Positions 61,701 to 64,000 are shown, counted from the first letter of the stretch. The stretch is 64,000 nucleotides of DNA from Accumulibacter sp003538495 (GCF_029255145.1 NZ_JAPUVQ010000016.1:1-64000), one strand, 5' to 3'. Translations and numbers: made by a program. The notes: a model not told the origin generated them from the sequence alone.

Positions 61701-64000
61701 ACGTAGATCCGCAGACTGCCGCTGGCGCGGTCGATGGTCCCGGCGACATGCGTCCATACGCCGGCCTGGACCAGGCCGGCGGCGGTGCTGGTGTAGCGCG
61801 TATCGGAGCCGAAGAGCAGCGAGCCGTCGCTGTTAAGCCACATCGAGTAGCTTCGCCGCCTCCAGTCGCTGCTGGCGTCGCCCTTGTAGAAGATCGGCTG
61901 CCAGGTGTTGGTGAACTGATCGAGCTTGATCCAGGCTTCGACGGTGAGGCTGCCGGTCAGGTCGATGCTGCTGCTGTTGCCCACCTCCAGGTACTGGAAA
62001 CCGTTGAGATCGATGCCACCCGCAAGCCGCCCGCCTGGCCAGTTCGCCGCCATTCCCGAGGCGACCCCCGGCGCAATGGCTACCGTCTGGTCGACCACCG
62101 TGCCGACGCGCAAGCCATAGCTGGAACTGCCGGCACCGGCGTCGCGGCGCCCCTCGACGAGCAGCGTGTAGACACCGGCAAAGGGCATGGTCTGCAACTG
62201 AACGTCGTCATTGGGCAGGTAGTTCGGGCCCCACAGTGTGCGGCCCCAGGGGTCCAGCAGGCGCCAGAAGGGTACGCCGCCGCTGTTGGCGGTGACGTCG
62301 AAGTACAGCCGGTCGCCGGCATTGGCGCTGAATTGGTAGGCGTCGGTCCGGTTGGCCGGCGTCAGCTGACCGTTGACGATGGTATCGAGAGCCAACGCTT
62401 GGGCACCCGCCAGGTCGACCAGCCGGAAGCCATACTCGCCGGTGCTGTCACCGACACCGTCTACCCGCAAGGTGTAGTCGCCGGCCACCAGATCGAAGAC
62501 GCTCAATCCGTTCTGCGAATCGCTGCTCTGGAACGGGCGATCGGCAACCAGCGTGCCGCGCGGCCCGCTCAAGTACCAGCGCAGCGTGTTGTTGTCGGTC
62601 AGCGAGTCGAAATAGAGACGCGTGCTTTCGCCGAGCGTGAACCGGTAGTAGTCCTGCTGACCGAAGTCGATGCGACCGGTGACGACGCCCGGCGTACTCG
62701 CCCACGGATGGATGATCTGCCCGGCATTGCCGCGACCGCTGCCGTCGGCGAGCGTCGCGCCGCTGGTCTCGTCGGCTTTCAGGTACATCAGCAGCCCGGC
62801 TTCATTACCGACCAGGGCGTGGTCCTTGTTGGCGGCGATCTGCTGCGCGCCGCGCACGCTGTTCCACAACCGGACGTCGTCGACCGCGCCCTGCAGCACG
62901 GGATAGCCTTCCAGGTTACTGCCGATCAGCAGCGGATTGCCATTGGCACTCGCAGCGGTCGTCGACAGAGCGCCGCTGGCGGCCTCGACGCCGTCGAGGT
63001 AAATCTTCATCACACCGGTCGCACTGTCGCGGTCGAGCACCACCGCGACGTGGTGCCACTGGCCGGTGACGACACTGCCGGCGGCAGTGCTGATGTTGTT
63101 GTTGGCGTTGTTGCCGGTCGACAGGTGCAGGTAGCCCGCCGAATTCAGCCACAGCGTGTAGGTCCGCTGGTTGCTGTTGCCGTTGCCCTTGTAGAACAGC
63201 GCCTGCCAGGTGCTGGCATACGCGTCGACCCTGAACCAGGCTTCGAGAGTCAGCGAGCCGGTCAGGTCGAGGTCGCCGGTGTCGGCGACCTGGGCGTAGC
63301 GCAGGCCATCGAGATTCAGCGCGCCGTCAATCGGTCCGCTGCTGCCGAACTGGTCGACGCCATGGCTGACGCCGGGAACGATATCGACGAAGTCGTCGGT
63401 TATCTCCAGCAGCTTGAAGCTGTAGTCCACATTGGCGCTGTACTGCGTATCCCAGATGCGGCCTTCGACGATCAGCGTGTAGGCGCCACTTTCGCCGAGC
63501 GTGAAGACGTCGACGTCGTTCAGGCTGGTGGGACCGAAAACCTGGCGACCGTAGGGATCGAACAGGCGCCAGGTCAGCCAATCGGCGCCGACGCCGCCGC
63601 TGAGGTTCTGGCGATCGATGGCGTAGCGCGTACCGGCCGTGGCGTTGAAGGTGTAGACGTCGGTCTCGTTGGCCGGGTCGAGCTGGCCGCTGACCACGCT
63701 GTTGCTGGCAAACGCGGTCGCGGCGGCGACGTCGAGCATCCTGAAGCTGAACTCGCCGGTTTGATCGCCCTGCGGATCGAGCGTCAGCGTATAGTCGCCG
63801 GCGACGAGATCGAGCAAGGGGCTGGCGGTGCCCAGTTCGTACGACTCGGAACCGTAGAAACGGCGGTTGCTGATCTCGGTGCCACGCGGCCCGGTCAGCG
63901 TCCAGTAGATATCCGGATTGGCGTTGTTCGGCGACAGGCCGTCGAACAACAACTGGCGCGCGTCGGCGAGCGTGAAGCGGTAGCTGGCGCGCTGCCCCGG
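31643..64000 (-). CDS. Giant multidomain repeat protein, over 10,785 residues, 5' end outside the window
   Basis: One uninterrupted frame covers half the window and runs off the right edge. Within the window it encodes 10,785 residues, more than 1 MDa. The residues before the first possible start (TTG 63952) still match the repeat pattern, so the true start lies outside. Cysteine is very rare (I noticed two, in DKCVLPF and SECLSGE), which suits an extracellular protein. From N to C the segments are: prepeptidase-like repeats with LamG and lectin-like domains, CARDB-like array, unique domain, beta-propeller, cadherin/Ig-like array, RHS-like, dockerin-like, second propeller, hydrolase-like, jelly-roll, metalloprotease, 109-residue repeats, PKD-like, and a Pro-rich tail. 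It could be a surface adhesin or matrix protein with enzymatic domains. Confidence 0.93.
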   Translation of the reverse strand, partial: PGQRASYRFTLADARQLLFDGLSPNNANPDIYWTLTGPRGTEISNRRFYGSESYELGTASPLLDLVAGDYTLTLDPQGDQTGEFSFRMLDVAAATAFASNSVVSGQLDPANETDVYTFNATAGTRYAIDRQNLSGGVGADWLTWRLFDPYGRQVFGPTSLNDVDVFTLGESGAYTLIVEGRIWDTQYSANVDYSFKLLEITDDFVDIVPGVSHGVDQFGSSGPIDGALNLDGLRYAQVADTGDLDLTGSLTLEAWFRVDAYASTWQALFYKGNGNSNQRTYTLWLNSAGYLHLSTGNNANNNISTAAGSVVTGQWHHVAVVLDRDSATGVMKIYLDGVEAASGALSTTAASANGNPLLIGSNLEGYPVLQGAVDDVRLWNSVRGAQQIAANKDHALVGNEAGLLMYLKADETSGATLADGSGRGNAGQIIHPWASTPGVVTGRIDFGQQDYYRFTLGESTRLYFDSLTDNNTLRWYLSGPRGTLVADRPFQSSDSQNGLSVFDLVAGDYTLRVDGVGDSTGEYGFRLVDLAGAQALALDTIVNGQLTPANRTDAYQFSANAGDRLYFDVTANSGGVPFWRLLDPWGRTLWGPNYLPNDDVQLQTMPFAGVYTLLVEGRRDAGAGSSSYGLRVGTVVDQTVAIAPGVASGMAANWPGGRLAGGIDLNGFQYLEVGNSSSIDLTGSLTVEAWIKLDQFTNTWQPIFYKGDASSDWRRRSYSMWLNSDGSLLFGSDTRYTSTAAGLVQAGVWTHVAGTIDRASGSLRIYVNGDQAAGRDGIGTTPSTAYDQPLLVGGGRYESSDSNLFAGALDEVRVWNVARTQAQIQATRDTPLNGNEAGLVLYLNADEGSGETLGDLSGGANPAQLKALADGIVLGRIDQPGQVVNHSFSLAAPALLYFDSLSSSSDMRWSLSGPSGLVVSDRAFSQSDSQDGSSFYNLAAGDYTLTVDPRGDSTGAFAFRLLDLSDADVLTPGTAVAGGLNPGRRTDAYRFDVSTPGQRWFFDAISRSGADAYWRLLDPWGATVFGPSAVNNPNSNDVETTLPYPGTYTLLIEGRNYWGGSHSSYTLKVQPANDGASAIALDSDVVGSIANVGQRRSHTFSLSSDKVVYFDSRTNDANLNWSLSGPRGNVVGSRAFNQSDSADLAGSPVLDLVAGDYTLVVDGVGDATGAFEFRLMDLSAASAIAVGAEVSGSLQPGSRTQLYRFSASARDRLAFEMISESRDSAFWRLIDPYSGLVFGPSNFADTGAVTIPFTGTYYLLLEGRVSETNALDYSFRIADTALPDSGGHSSQDFDAAGLPWAPASFSNSAPAVVAGGPSGNFLRLLPGSVTGYNTIAFNNAGAGVIPATVTVDFDFRIGKVSNQGDGIGFAWLNSDVWGNSGPAPQFGEEVNLAGSFGVGFDPVNNGEVSDNHVSLHFDGRKYAEFNVAGFRLDSGDFQHARVVMTAVAGGSKVSVFLTPAGGSEVAVVEDYFIGAMQAYDGRMAFGARNGGWRADNDLDNIGVAVVAGSAEDLPVLTLGTAPVSGTLSASGEVDRYRFTLAGDTRAYFDSLTNNSSLQWTLTGPRGTVVAGRSFTASDGYQGLSLMDLVAGDYVLSVFGSTGAYGFKLMDMDQGEVLTPDTDTSGTLSPGNETDIYRFDALAGERFYLDRVSFSGGYYTDWRLIDPFGRPVWGPTHMYYDDVDLTTLQYTGTYYLLLEGRYHEATASNYTINARRIDAGASTPIAVGERVDADLSKPGEVYSFDFEVAGSESKRVYFDVLSNTTSLNWTLSGPRGTVVSGRAFAASDAANGRSIIDLAPGSYTLIVDGSGDTTGAYAFRLLDLAAGTQIVPGTPLVDRTLAPGKATDVYWFDAVAGERFYFDRVDFSGGYYTDWQLLDPTGRTLWGPTHMYYNDVDVATMPLSGRYTLLVEGRYHEEAASSTYTINVQPVVDPVTPMSLNAQVAGVIASVGQRGLHTFTLTEARQVYVDVLTNNTAFSWSLSGPRGIEVSNRSFGATDGANGLSLLDLVPGDYTLTVDASGDTTGAYALRLLDLAAGQLITPGTPVSSQLNPANSTDIYRFNAAAGDRFYFDRVSFSGAYYTEWRLLDPWGNTVWGPTHFYYNDVDVTTLDFDGMYTLLVEGRYHESGTSNYTLNVSPSPISERVILAGLGTAPGPDLQVENLALTPVGGGLVAGGKVLLGWEVSNTGTLPANAPWKDRILVRNMDRGGELIVNLLVDYADLGAAADDPLAAGARRARQVLVGLPPGNSGTGNLRFEVAADVTNVVAEPGVAELNNSASLSALAAATPYPDLQVDALAVTPSSGWAAGSSVTVNWRVRNGGSVAVDAAWNDRIVVRNVSTGATLLNAGSRYLPAVAGTLSAGGSIDRSFTFSWPAGAAGSGQFEFLVSTDDDREIFESNASDTAETNNGASLVVASAPDLRVLNLRLAAATATAGDSVTVFWDDRNDGLTATPASWKDRLIVRNLSTGEKLLDVDLPYNIALIGNGALAANASVARSHTFQLPEGLRGTGQIEVEVRADQNVAGQGGLVEYTAAGDSGENNNSASLTVTAAARPYADLIVGSLSAPGSGRGGETITVEWTVLNQGAIATGAQWSDRVLLSSDDVIGNADDVTLASVGHYGVLAPGASYRSSRQLPVPERLDGSFRLAIVADALGEISEPDTRANNTSTANIQLSTPHADLQVEVVAAPASTRSGEATPVSWRVRNAGDRPTDVTQWKDSIYLSTDSTLDAGDTLLAQILHVGGLGVGESYSDQSNVFLPFGLAGDFRILVDTDSESQVFESVFESNNVTASIAAVQVLEPTLADLTVGQIVVPAQGAPGQTATVAWTVSNAGSGAAHGSWSDRVYLSATGSLVGAQLLATVQHIGEVAALASYTASTEITLPDVADGDYRIVVSSDVTDTVFEGSGEGNNTTASAATLRVVHPDLLPVSVAAPAGALSSEAIVVSWQTGNAGSGDALGAWTDRVYLSRDATLGADDALLGELAHAGPLAVGASYDGQLQVHLPLAASGDYFLLVYSDALGQLREVGAENNNVGSTPFAAALAPYANLVVSAVTADASVPYAPAPEVVVGDPAQITVSWTVSNDGTGVGQSTQWTDTLLVSTDSIVGNADDQVVASYQHAGALAVGDSYTRSETFLLPAYFQGRYHFFVRSDTANQVFENGLEVDNAAEAARIFDVMRIPNADLVVSQASVPATASSGRGIDVSWQVSNAGIGPTDIPGWNDEVVLTSDAAGTQVVAVLGAFTHLGVLAAGGSYSRTQEVAIPNGLSGNYYVRVRTAGPFEFVYTDNNSRVAGPVEVVLSDSPDLQVTDIVTPATASEGDSIDVRWTVTNNGLARADGAWTDVVSMRKVGQPNDPGIFLGTFNYDAGGLAAGISYTRTERFRLPPRTEGVYQVVVLTNASRQVYEYGSAAANNSAADDQVLQVALLPRSDLQVANVVAPARASAGATVSLRFSIINQGSVPTTTPRWSDRVYLSLDNKLSGDDLLIGSYDNGAALNPGEQYATESGSLQIPIRFRGDVFLIVQADGSGSVDEYPNDANNLAAVPLFVEPYPLADLVAGSVVAPAQAVEGASIEVRYTVANRGSGTTAGGNWTDTIWLSRDKTRPNASGNSAILLGSVQHQGALAVGSSYDVTTQVALPGQVASGRYYVTVWSDSYDVILEDTLASNLNPDDLNELDNNNYKARAIDVIGGFAPPPPDLRITALAASPLASTGAPLSLTWTVANAGAGEAAGNWNDVFWLSDKPTLDAPGARQWYLGSVAHEGGAAPGASYTQSSSFALNPAAAGQYLIAYTDYNPLKGKPYDIVEGDEENNTRVQATSVVPLPADLQVVTIAAPGENFSGEKTTISWTVKNFGEAVWDGTRYWLDSVYLSPDPVFLPERATSLGTFVHSNAAGLAAGASYTESAEVTLPRGIGGNFYLYVITDANRYDPRYPAGEGDAGDNAYYRDVYYPASAYEGVGGQDNNRGVGSIPVTYREPDLQVTSLLVPPAGGQSGSTLTVNYTVSNIGNRDTRESGWWDRLFLSRDDSLDTFDLQVAEAHHYSALAVGESYTGTATVRLPDGIAGAFSLLAFTDSEADSRLAWWNSNIVPEYRGVGIDANSDAVPEFRGEGNNITVAALPVAAAPLADLQVTAVSAPEHITVGNEFTVTYTVGNLGGAGTLPEQASWDDLIYLSRDPLLDLDSDRYMVAVEHLGGLAQGASYTVEQKLRAPLDISGAYYVFVVTDPARGSGRGKVFEGGFERNNATPNSPPSIFELPPPADLQVDAITFSGVGAAGDTLHVEWSVANHSSNVTSSGWTDAVYLSDDNLWDINDRLLGKVAHDGVLDGNGSYTASLDALVPPVKVGQYRLIVRPDVYNEVFEGPYRSAGEANNFSTSANALSIAVDELHLGVALGTTLSTGQSRVYKLTVGHGETLKLSLTAADHDAANEIFVRYGDVPDGFNYDATYENPLQASQTAVIAFTKPGDYYVLIRGHSEPKANAQVKLLAEVLPFAITGVQVDQGGDSRWVTIDVRGAKFADNAILKLVRPDVAEYEPVKWDVIDSTWIRATFDFRDAPLGLYDLKVINPNGQQTVVAYRFLIERALETDVTIGLGGPRVLAAGETGIYGVALQSLTNVDTPYVRFSFGVPEMGANQYVYDLPFLKYYNNLRGQPDSGGDDVPWASLDSATNTSGQILSSGYAYDVIAGGYVGATFNVQTYPLLKALSTRNWDALRVGLYEMYPKLEPIQALAGGPQSMSAVLPEFWDLWLQAGSEEGLPDKCVLPFIPYRFNIVGAATAMTRDEFIADQTAEALKLRAAILADPDLDAKIAETRTDDTSLAEKRAAIALRVLAADAATWSQAYLAALEQVGILRPVDEAPPIRQDIKVMSLMSTLATGILIGPVGDQIRSTADLADFFAKIKEWYGDEPGTRAAVDHYESRESECLSGEIPVPALPVFDDYNLNLSHPTYFQTFNIFVPYVGFNQDGASAATIALPDYASVAASNQLTALDFSRLYEQAIGDSQLASIAGPQGYGVDQFLPVGQALPYTVKFENPSAAATSVTEIRVVSKLDPALDPSTFRLGDIKLGDLSVHIPTGRALFQGDFDLRNAKGFILRVSAGIDPGTHTASWVFQAIDPDTGELLQDATRGLLLPSAADGRGVGQLGYTVQAKDGLASGTLVKAQAVVRFNAIAPQETQQLVQTFDTGAPVTTLTARPVHTGGGDYEVRWAAVDEDGGSGVAQVTVYVARDGGDFRIWKRQTTDAFDIYSGEAGHRYEFLALATDRAGNREAAPGGVQAPDDGSGANLGGLPSFGQTSQDLPPPPAPVLPATNPLFVAAQQQIPAATPLARLPEFSEVMRPFTAQSWATDFVESHAAIGPLAIVEMPDGSTIVSGGPNRGWLYRIAHDGGRALQPFVELAEPIFDLALDDQRQLWATTGGGALLRLDADSGAIQARFGTGITQALAIKPSTGEIYVSSGDGVEIFDPASGSFRHFSDLRVDDLAFAADETLWGTSWPARGDVVSFDQRGRATVKVRLDGEVDSLAFGRTGTRLAGLLFVSSNSTRGEVGSALTMVDLTTLRSVEIARGGSRGEGVVATSDGRVLLGQSHQVDVISPIVAPQVIATNPPDMAVVLLPLSELTVTFDQDMFAGPASDSGSVLNPLNYQVVRQNGGMATITGVSYDAPARTVTLAVSDLEADLYDLRVLGSVRGSAGMALGSAFISSFVAAQDFSSVVRLDFDRVRSDRGSGIVSYDVTITNEADYDLLLPASLIIDPARYFQGRPLGGVAPQGAGSLWYIDLSGKLPDGKLHAGASLATFSVSITNGAAQQIGIGHGIYAVPYPNQRPAFTSTPASVAAAGQPYSYQAVAVDPDGSALAYLLLDGPGGLQLDSSSGVLSWLPTELSPASASVLLRVYDTRGGFDTQAFVVEVAGANRPPVVSELPAEIEGREGQSLLVGVSAQDPDEDFLQYFANNLPPGAVFDPLLKALVWTPDYQSAGTYNNVELVVSDGKTSVSRSFALLIKPDNAPPEVKPVAERTIREGDSLRLQLQASDVDGQPLRFFANILPVGAYLDPNTGVFEWTAGFTQAGDYLLKLGASDGAKSSETELRVHVLNVNAAPRFDELGSWISFEGQLLSFRAFAFDADNPGFIPQDRQSSGTLTVQEGADASVSYVVSGLPAGASFDPVTAMFTWTPGFSQAGDYSVRFAATDDGDGGLPLTSEIVVPISIRNANRAPEIAEILPQGVQRGSVFELPVSASDADGNPLTLGVTGLPPFASFVDNGDGTGKFVFAPQSGDRGDYEIALTATDDGDGGGALLAQSFTRRFILSALSASESPLLAPIGDKLALVGQRLRFTINVRDLDQDSLAFAMLNAPAGMTITPQPTYGRALVEWTPTAASLGQSFDVRFEVSDNGNNGATAPNKVSQVVRVKVRNSNAAPVLAPVGNLALVEGQAFSLQLAAFDADGDALTYVVGNLPAGASFDTVNGVLNWTPNLFSAGEYPDVRFSVSDGSAESAESVRLSVQNSNQAPIVVSLLPQTGREGSQVQFQLTVGDVDGDPVVFSALTPLPAGSRFDARSGEFRWTPNYEQAGDYSFTFSARDPQGASSETTVSLAIANVNRAPQLIVSNHVALLGWPLAFRIVGRDADQNAQLSYSASGLPEGATLDPATGLLQWTPGAGQAGDYLVMALVSDGLASTSLPLVIRAALTPPAPSVIIENTPSFPVIPGQQVLVHVIAESFGAIAGLRLYADGVEVPLDPDGRALLTTTAVGKIALRAEATDVDGFVGSRTSTIRVRDPQDRSAPTPSFASQLAFARIRETTALVGSTGDDNVDSWTLEIARYGEEHFSLLASGDAEVNAAALLQLDPTSLANGLYTLRLRVVDLAGRRGEASIAIEVDSATKKPQLLRSETDFVLTVAAHDLPFARSYDSLARSIPGSFGEGWRLAFRDVDLQTDVALTGRETAGVLGTFADGQRVFVTLPDGQRTAFTFAPTKHSIPGQTWYLPAFVAADGSAWSLEAPATPLQRAGTGYFDLRTGRGYNPANAVGTDYLLVAPDGTRYSIGDGEVREIAFADGVRLLVSDSGIVASSGERVQFSLNADGFIERVVASDGRQFLYDYDTQGRLLAVRDLEAARSVRYGYAEGALGRLAMVSGGGGGQLFAYRATGVAQQAITADLGSSLGYLATPVAGSLAAGETVSFAFTLRQSELASTASGSVYLGLIVEGSAGLLPLIPVLPGLAPVASSVQGNRAFALYKLDHAGLALIELAAASAGSYQLSLFVAGDANRDGKADGSDAVLIAAAAGLRRGDAGYTLALDADADGLIDSLDLQLLMQNAGFTPNRAPLVVAGTVTTHEDLDVSAPVSTFVTDPEGDRAFFSIVGASHGTARLSGDGRSVIFAPEMGFVGSADFTIRADDGFGQTIQTIAVAISKAALTRIDFVERVLRLKLGEGRQIQLIGDFADQSGVALPASYVSLTSSNAASGTIVTGGRIGGVGKGSGVIVAERGDLRAATSFTVGTPTETVAAYVFGMGIDVYPGAVALVENGGQRQIVASLAGQTDLTPASTGTRYFVGDDRVLGVSADGLITGKAAGSSTVTVINGGGEFVVSAKVEAPISGPALLGSLGGIVEGADGSVVAVAAGSLSGNTQVSIATVMPAALPLAMPESMAVAGAFRLEVGDGKLATPVQLAIPTSGLAAGTNVVFMRYAELPTPEGTLLPVWLQEETGVVGADGMARTSSPPYAGVSVSGVYTMGIAPEASFGQLRGRTYATFPSGINDGGSSFAVLSSLGGGAAIGAAFSLTAGFIMTALFGSRELQIISVPAQGLPQKTTVGVEVAPGKVSDYSIQVVNPYSPSTSPASEPFISEARLVFRATAGGGLAPFVEIKGDRFTYDNPPAPASAKDGSAIADLFVVFVAPDGHSYEVHPDASSSPTEVLVQVPQSIAIGTAKIYVKRPQVLSNNGAWNQLVGKESNRVQLSYDARYIFGGLSGDQLLVIDSQTRELAARIPIAGGFPAPRSVAISADNTRAYVTLRYASSVAVVDTVALQQVDADGDLANGVSRIALLPGAQPFWIAVGKGGKKAYVSDEVAGRIYVLDIDPSSSSYNKLVQTIDVAPAPSGLRGMAINANGTRLFVAAPEKALFGGAGGGNGRVFVIDVDQGSATYGEVLEVLAAGAEPYGVSATNDANVMLYTNRLSDSRGVVIVKGDVGSYTQTPVAINLGSVSDYFDVNNAISVVLSKDGDYAFVSGFNVYIQDNPSHDPNYDPFHPAGGNVGIIRDPLGAAPTLVAATRPVPMSWPDNLVLSPDGNTLYSGYRGQRVVMGFDVQAMIAAVNNPAFAGQLDRKPIDDLDPSINVRSNFKIIEPGSRFKDPVFGVPAGATNGPIGVGGMANGLIAQGGASLELLAPGALTSNLTPTFSWLVKGFENAKSRLYVSTYRGSDGLFPTDLGTPDLNADRIFSSALLDASSIDPQGNAIFIKALAAQLKLTAGQQYFWGVEVVSPAGTVVARDWRLFKTEAFRDVSKPFSSVTLLTHGFQLSPTAPANVADSIAAFIEMAENIARAGGEGVAALYQKTTGRWLVFYNGATFVTGVDLESVLASPAMVGKPVVLVSDWYNESDFPTNGFSEAAADALYSALARLNFNIGGNKLFDSPIHLIGHSRGTVVNSEIAQRFGNYAPAVRLSMTSLDAHDFNQPSLDIPVGEYIQLFGSGVSALGATALGTAIQLWGMMPTNAIIPTGNFLDPDVQRWSNIDFAEHYYQILASPTALPVGAGIVSTPNGRFIPNFDVSINLNGRAGFTTDDGLATLTAINNGSLRPGGPHSRVWRWYGATTDLSVTEFNKGGEPVFRRLADKDATEFQGVSIPWYNAQSFAVGLGPWEGIGTGWAFSQQGGVPFAGVPSTTRIPVSFDNTETMNPSGLPVPSVFNGDFEEGALNRSWLLQYSAGGLATNLTGDLPGWSFHGGGFEKTYAPGDRLVTMANGTHAAMLDNDNSWVRHNRMVVPDWAEYLSFDVQVLAAAAGETLQVQGYLPDTGNWVDLGAVALDSQGSSFANRLLEIPVDFRGAERMLRFSLSGGGSADAEILLDHVQFMRGLITDSTTDKNDKGVFFTDTATGPTTGLSSQWVELTNRFADPFTVTVTTDPNDFLVFVDGGLEKLLNDNQAHAPLYDSFVVNPGGTLHLDLKARFSDNFIKTYADADLPIEKTALYFTITLGNGSVRDEVVDLFYLPDFADGDASDGVWSMMDTLDGKTRTLGFDNAAQVEVKPVSNPTGQFSVGESGGIAQGIKYQSVYTSPIDDFAEYQIEEGGRNLGKITVKARAVEKQTVGVSLATLRTMVQAIRTEYDQWVADPTTPVHDANGFATGNYGIFAGLFSPVITDAEWADVLTGFHTVFGKDPNAMGPVYAASIYLPSIQQNEFAYGENGLNPIVMINRPWLNATDNDARSFAGLDFAYTSFENKLTTAGAGAGSFGGKVLRDDLSIPGKRFLLSQVVNPLRTGAMAGGSAMTLVVDGILRAYLNVGDTRQDVGESFGWVVGHELAHNLGLFDEYIYNPFQSVPRNGGANFMSTANTVSVANRQREALHLAMDNPETTVSLAGTNALATWYLDLDALDASNRAGRGVQALSPGAGDGNPEADPLTALLAFIGMKGAATAGVTSQALLLNGDIHAGIVNDGFDVDDVTATDFGWTGVGQAGVVNGQGVLNEDPRLASRLVQTFTVPDQAEILRFELLGADFVGNQEGPSDAFEVALLDLFGNAVAGTIPVGNSDALFNLQAGGKVFAASSVSATGLTNRNGGTLPAGQPVTVSIDLSGIAAGTVLTLYFDLLGFSGAASQLRIDNVSIVKAGAGDNLLPVASSSAIAASEEGAAVSLALGAPADADSPLLSIVVTGLPTLGEIQYFDGSAVSVNDTLNSEQLLGLKYLPPTEYNGGDAVGRFTYSVSDGVSTVTGETAITLTPVNDAPVASSSAITAAEGGGPVSLALSAPSDVDSIVLSIVVTGLPTIGEVQYADGSAVGGNDTLSSAQLVGLKYLPPAEYNGSDVVGGFSYRVSDGQFSATGGTTIAVTPVNDAPVASSSAITAAEGGGPVALGLSEPSDVDSTLLTIVVSGLPALGVVQYANGSAVSGHDSLTSAQLVGLKYLPPALYNSNDAVGSFSYSVSDGSRSATGETAITVIPGNYAPIASSSAITANEEGAAVALGLRAPIDVDGPALTIVVTGLPIVGEVQYANGSAVGDNDTLSSTQLVGLKYLPPAEYNGSDVVGDFRYSVSDGQFTATGQTTITVTPVNDVPVAVSDSATVAAGGSVLIDVLANDSDAENQVLTLAAVGQALHGSAVIEQGQVRYTPGPGNFAVDDFHYLVADSAGATAIGAVHVTIGPGPNHAPTLAALADRSVSEGDTLTLTAVGNDVDPGDVLSYTLLTAPAGAHIDASSGAIDWRALDGDSRHDFSVQVTDRAGASAARRFTVMVLNVAPALSVSGLPSTQAGELYRLALSSADPGDDTIRNWRIDWGDGQIIDHAGNPSQLEHRYSGIDGPIQIQAVATDEDGSYSLAPLSIVVLPPAPQVPPQIPPQVPPPIFSRLPPLQLTSFGRDSNGFAATAGSAGTGQQPGSVEPAANLPAQRTVAPADTLARAQLGFTADASTPTVAETPGNLPQIDFSPRPAGFRFPVDAGRGERDEWRKLFVTNMAQKRDNPNAALRVVPGPSPASPSAPDQLRQDLADGMSQGTPEDRQNRPSPDTPFGTPASAPNGTPDSPPEPTQENNRENNWQDNRTEAGLLESLMVILPLAPQEPEIFKNLPGRRKWQTKKSKAQPPATRGSASG
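31646..32660 (-). other. C-terminal PKD-like domain and low-complexity tail of the giant protein
   Basis: A PKD-like unit (WRIDWGDGQIIDHAG) is followed by a Pro-rich linker, then a Pro-, Asn- and Glu-rich region. The end is a short hydrophobic and basic segment (SLMVILPLAPQEPEIFKNL, then many Lys and Arg). No LPXTG or PEP-CTERM signal is present. The last ~50 residues could be an export signal read by the neighbouring machinery. Confidence 0.5.
33225..34545 (-). repeat. Four tandem 327-bp units coding cadherin-like repeats
   Basis: The motif starting CGGTNATCGC recurs at 33541, 33868 and 34195, and as CGGCAATCGC at 34522, exactly 327 nt (109 residues) apart. Units contain LGEVQYADGSAV, LKYLPPAEYNG and YSVSDG.TA. 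DNA similarity is high, so these duplications look recent compared with the other arrays. Confidence 0.85.
35400..35990 (-). other. Zinc metalloprotease domain within the giant protein
   Basis: VVGHELAHNLGLFDEY carries HExxHxxGxxD (HELAH at 35480-35494, about residue 9487). ANFMSTAN follows about 20 residues later as a likely Met-turn, which suggests a metzincin-like endopeptidase. Confidence 0.7.
36840..37340 (-). other. Jelly-roll, carbohydrate-binding-like domain within the giant protein
   Basis: VFNGDFEEGALN, LPGWSFHGGG and YLSFDVQVLAAAAGETLQV have the pattern of CBM-like/DUF642-type jelly rolls. Confidence 0.5.
37880..38520 (-). other. Alpha/beta-hydrolase-like domain within the giant protein
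   Basis: VTLLTHGFQLSP (oxyanion-like HG) and LIGHSRGTVVNSE with the nucleophile elbow GHSRG at 38114-38128, followed by LDAHDF, suggest a lipase-like fold with serine in place. The acid and histidine are not certain. Confidence 0.6.
39130..40190 (-). other. YVTN-type beta-propeller within the giant protein
   Basis: Blades such as LLVIDSQTRELAARIPIAGG, AISADNTRAYVTLRYASSVAVVDT, KKAYVSDEVAGRIYVLDID and MAINANGTRLFVAAPE follow the YVTN propeller pattern seen in surface proteins. Confidence 0.75.
42070..42260 (-). other. Dockerin-like EF-hand pair within the giant protein
   Basis: Two calcium-loop repeats, GDANRDGKADGSDAVLI and LDADADGLIDSLDLQLL, are spaced like a type I dockerin. No cohesin is visible in the window. 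Confidence 0.6.
42600..43370 (-). other. RHS/YD-like segment within the giant protein
   Basis: The segment includes FARSYDSLARSIPGSFGEGWRLAF, a prefix typical of RHS proteins. YD-type strands follow (VASDGRQFLYDYDTQGRLLAVRD). It is only about 250 residues, too short for a full RHS shell, and no toxin tip follows. Confidence 0.65.
43960..46560 (-). repeat. Cadherin/putative-Ig repeat array, 9 units, within the giant protein
   Basis: I count nine units of 85-100 residues with N(R/A)AP, EGQ, (A/S)DxDG, LP.GA.FD..TG, F.WTP and GDY...F...D. This is the dystroglycan-type cadherin-like/He_PIG pattern, usually calcium-binding. Confidence 0.85.
47230..48010 (-). other. Beta-propeller-like segment 1 within the giant protein
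   Basis: Repeated blade-like strands (PDGSTIVSGGPNRGWLYRIAHD, LALDDQRQLWATTGGGALLRLD, IKPSTGEIYVSSGDGVEIFD) suggest an NHL/SMP-30-like propeller. It is preceded by a large unique domain (48-50.8 kb) that I cannot assign. Confidence 0.55.
50860..57540 (-). repeat. CARDB-like repeat array, 17 units, within the giant protein
   Basis: I count 17 units of about 131 residues, each starting (A/P)DLQV and containing a WTVSN-G core, W(T/S)D(R/T)(V/I)YLS and a final N-N. This matches the CARDB (cell-adhesion-related bacterial) immunoglobulin-like domain. Seventeen times 131 equals the measured span of about 2,226 residues. Confidence 0.85.
59480..60120 (-). other. L-type-lectin-like domain within the giant protein
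   Basis: The segment contains VTVDFDFRIG, GDGIGFAWLNSD, FGVGFDPVNNGE, HVSLHFDG and a closing MAFGARNGGWRADNDLDNI. This is the layout of legume/L-type lectin-like beta sandwiches that bind carbohydrate. Confidence 0.6.
61440..62030 (-). other. LamG/concanavalin-like domain 2 within the giant protein
   Basis: A second copy: IDLNGFQYLEVGN, LTGSLTVEAWIKLD, WQPIFYKGD, WTHVAGTIDR and NEAGLVLYLNADE. It is clearly paralogous to the copy about 1.3 kb away. Confidence 0.75.
62760..63335 (-). other. LamG/concanavalin-like domain 1 within the giant protein
   Basis: The segment from LNLDGLRYAQV through LTGSLTLEAWFRVD, WQALFYKGN and WHHVAVVLDR to NEAGLLMYLKADE has the strand order of LamG/pentraxin-like domains, which often bind glycans. 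Confidence 0.75.

Larger units (their letters stand above)
57560..64000 (-). repeat. N-terminal prepeptidase-like beta repeats of the giant protein (7 visible)
   Basis: Seven visible pairs of ~200-residue modules share YFDSLTNN...W(T/S)LSGPRG, DLVAGDYTL, VDGSGDTTGAYAFRLLDL, then TDIYRFDA, DWRLLDP and TLLVEGR. They resemble the bacterial prepeptidase C-terminal (PPC-like) fold. The copies near 57.6-59.3 kb are the most alike, and those near the right edge have diverged more. Confidence 0.7.
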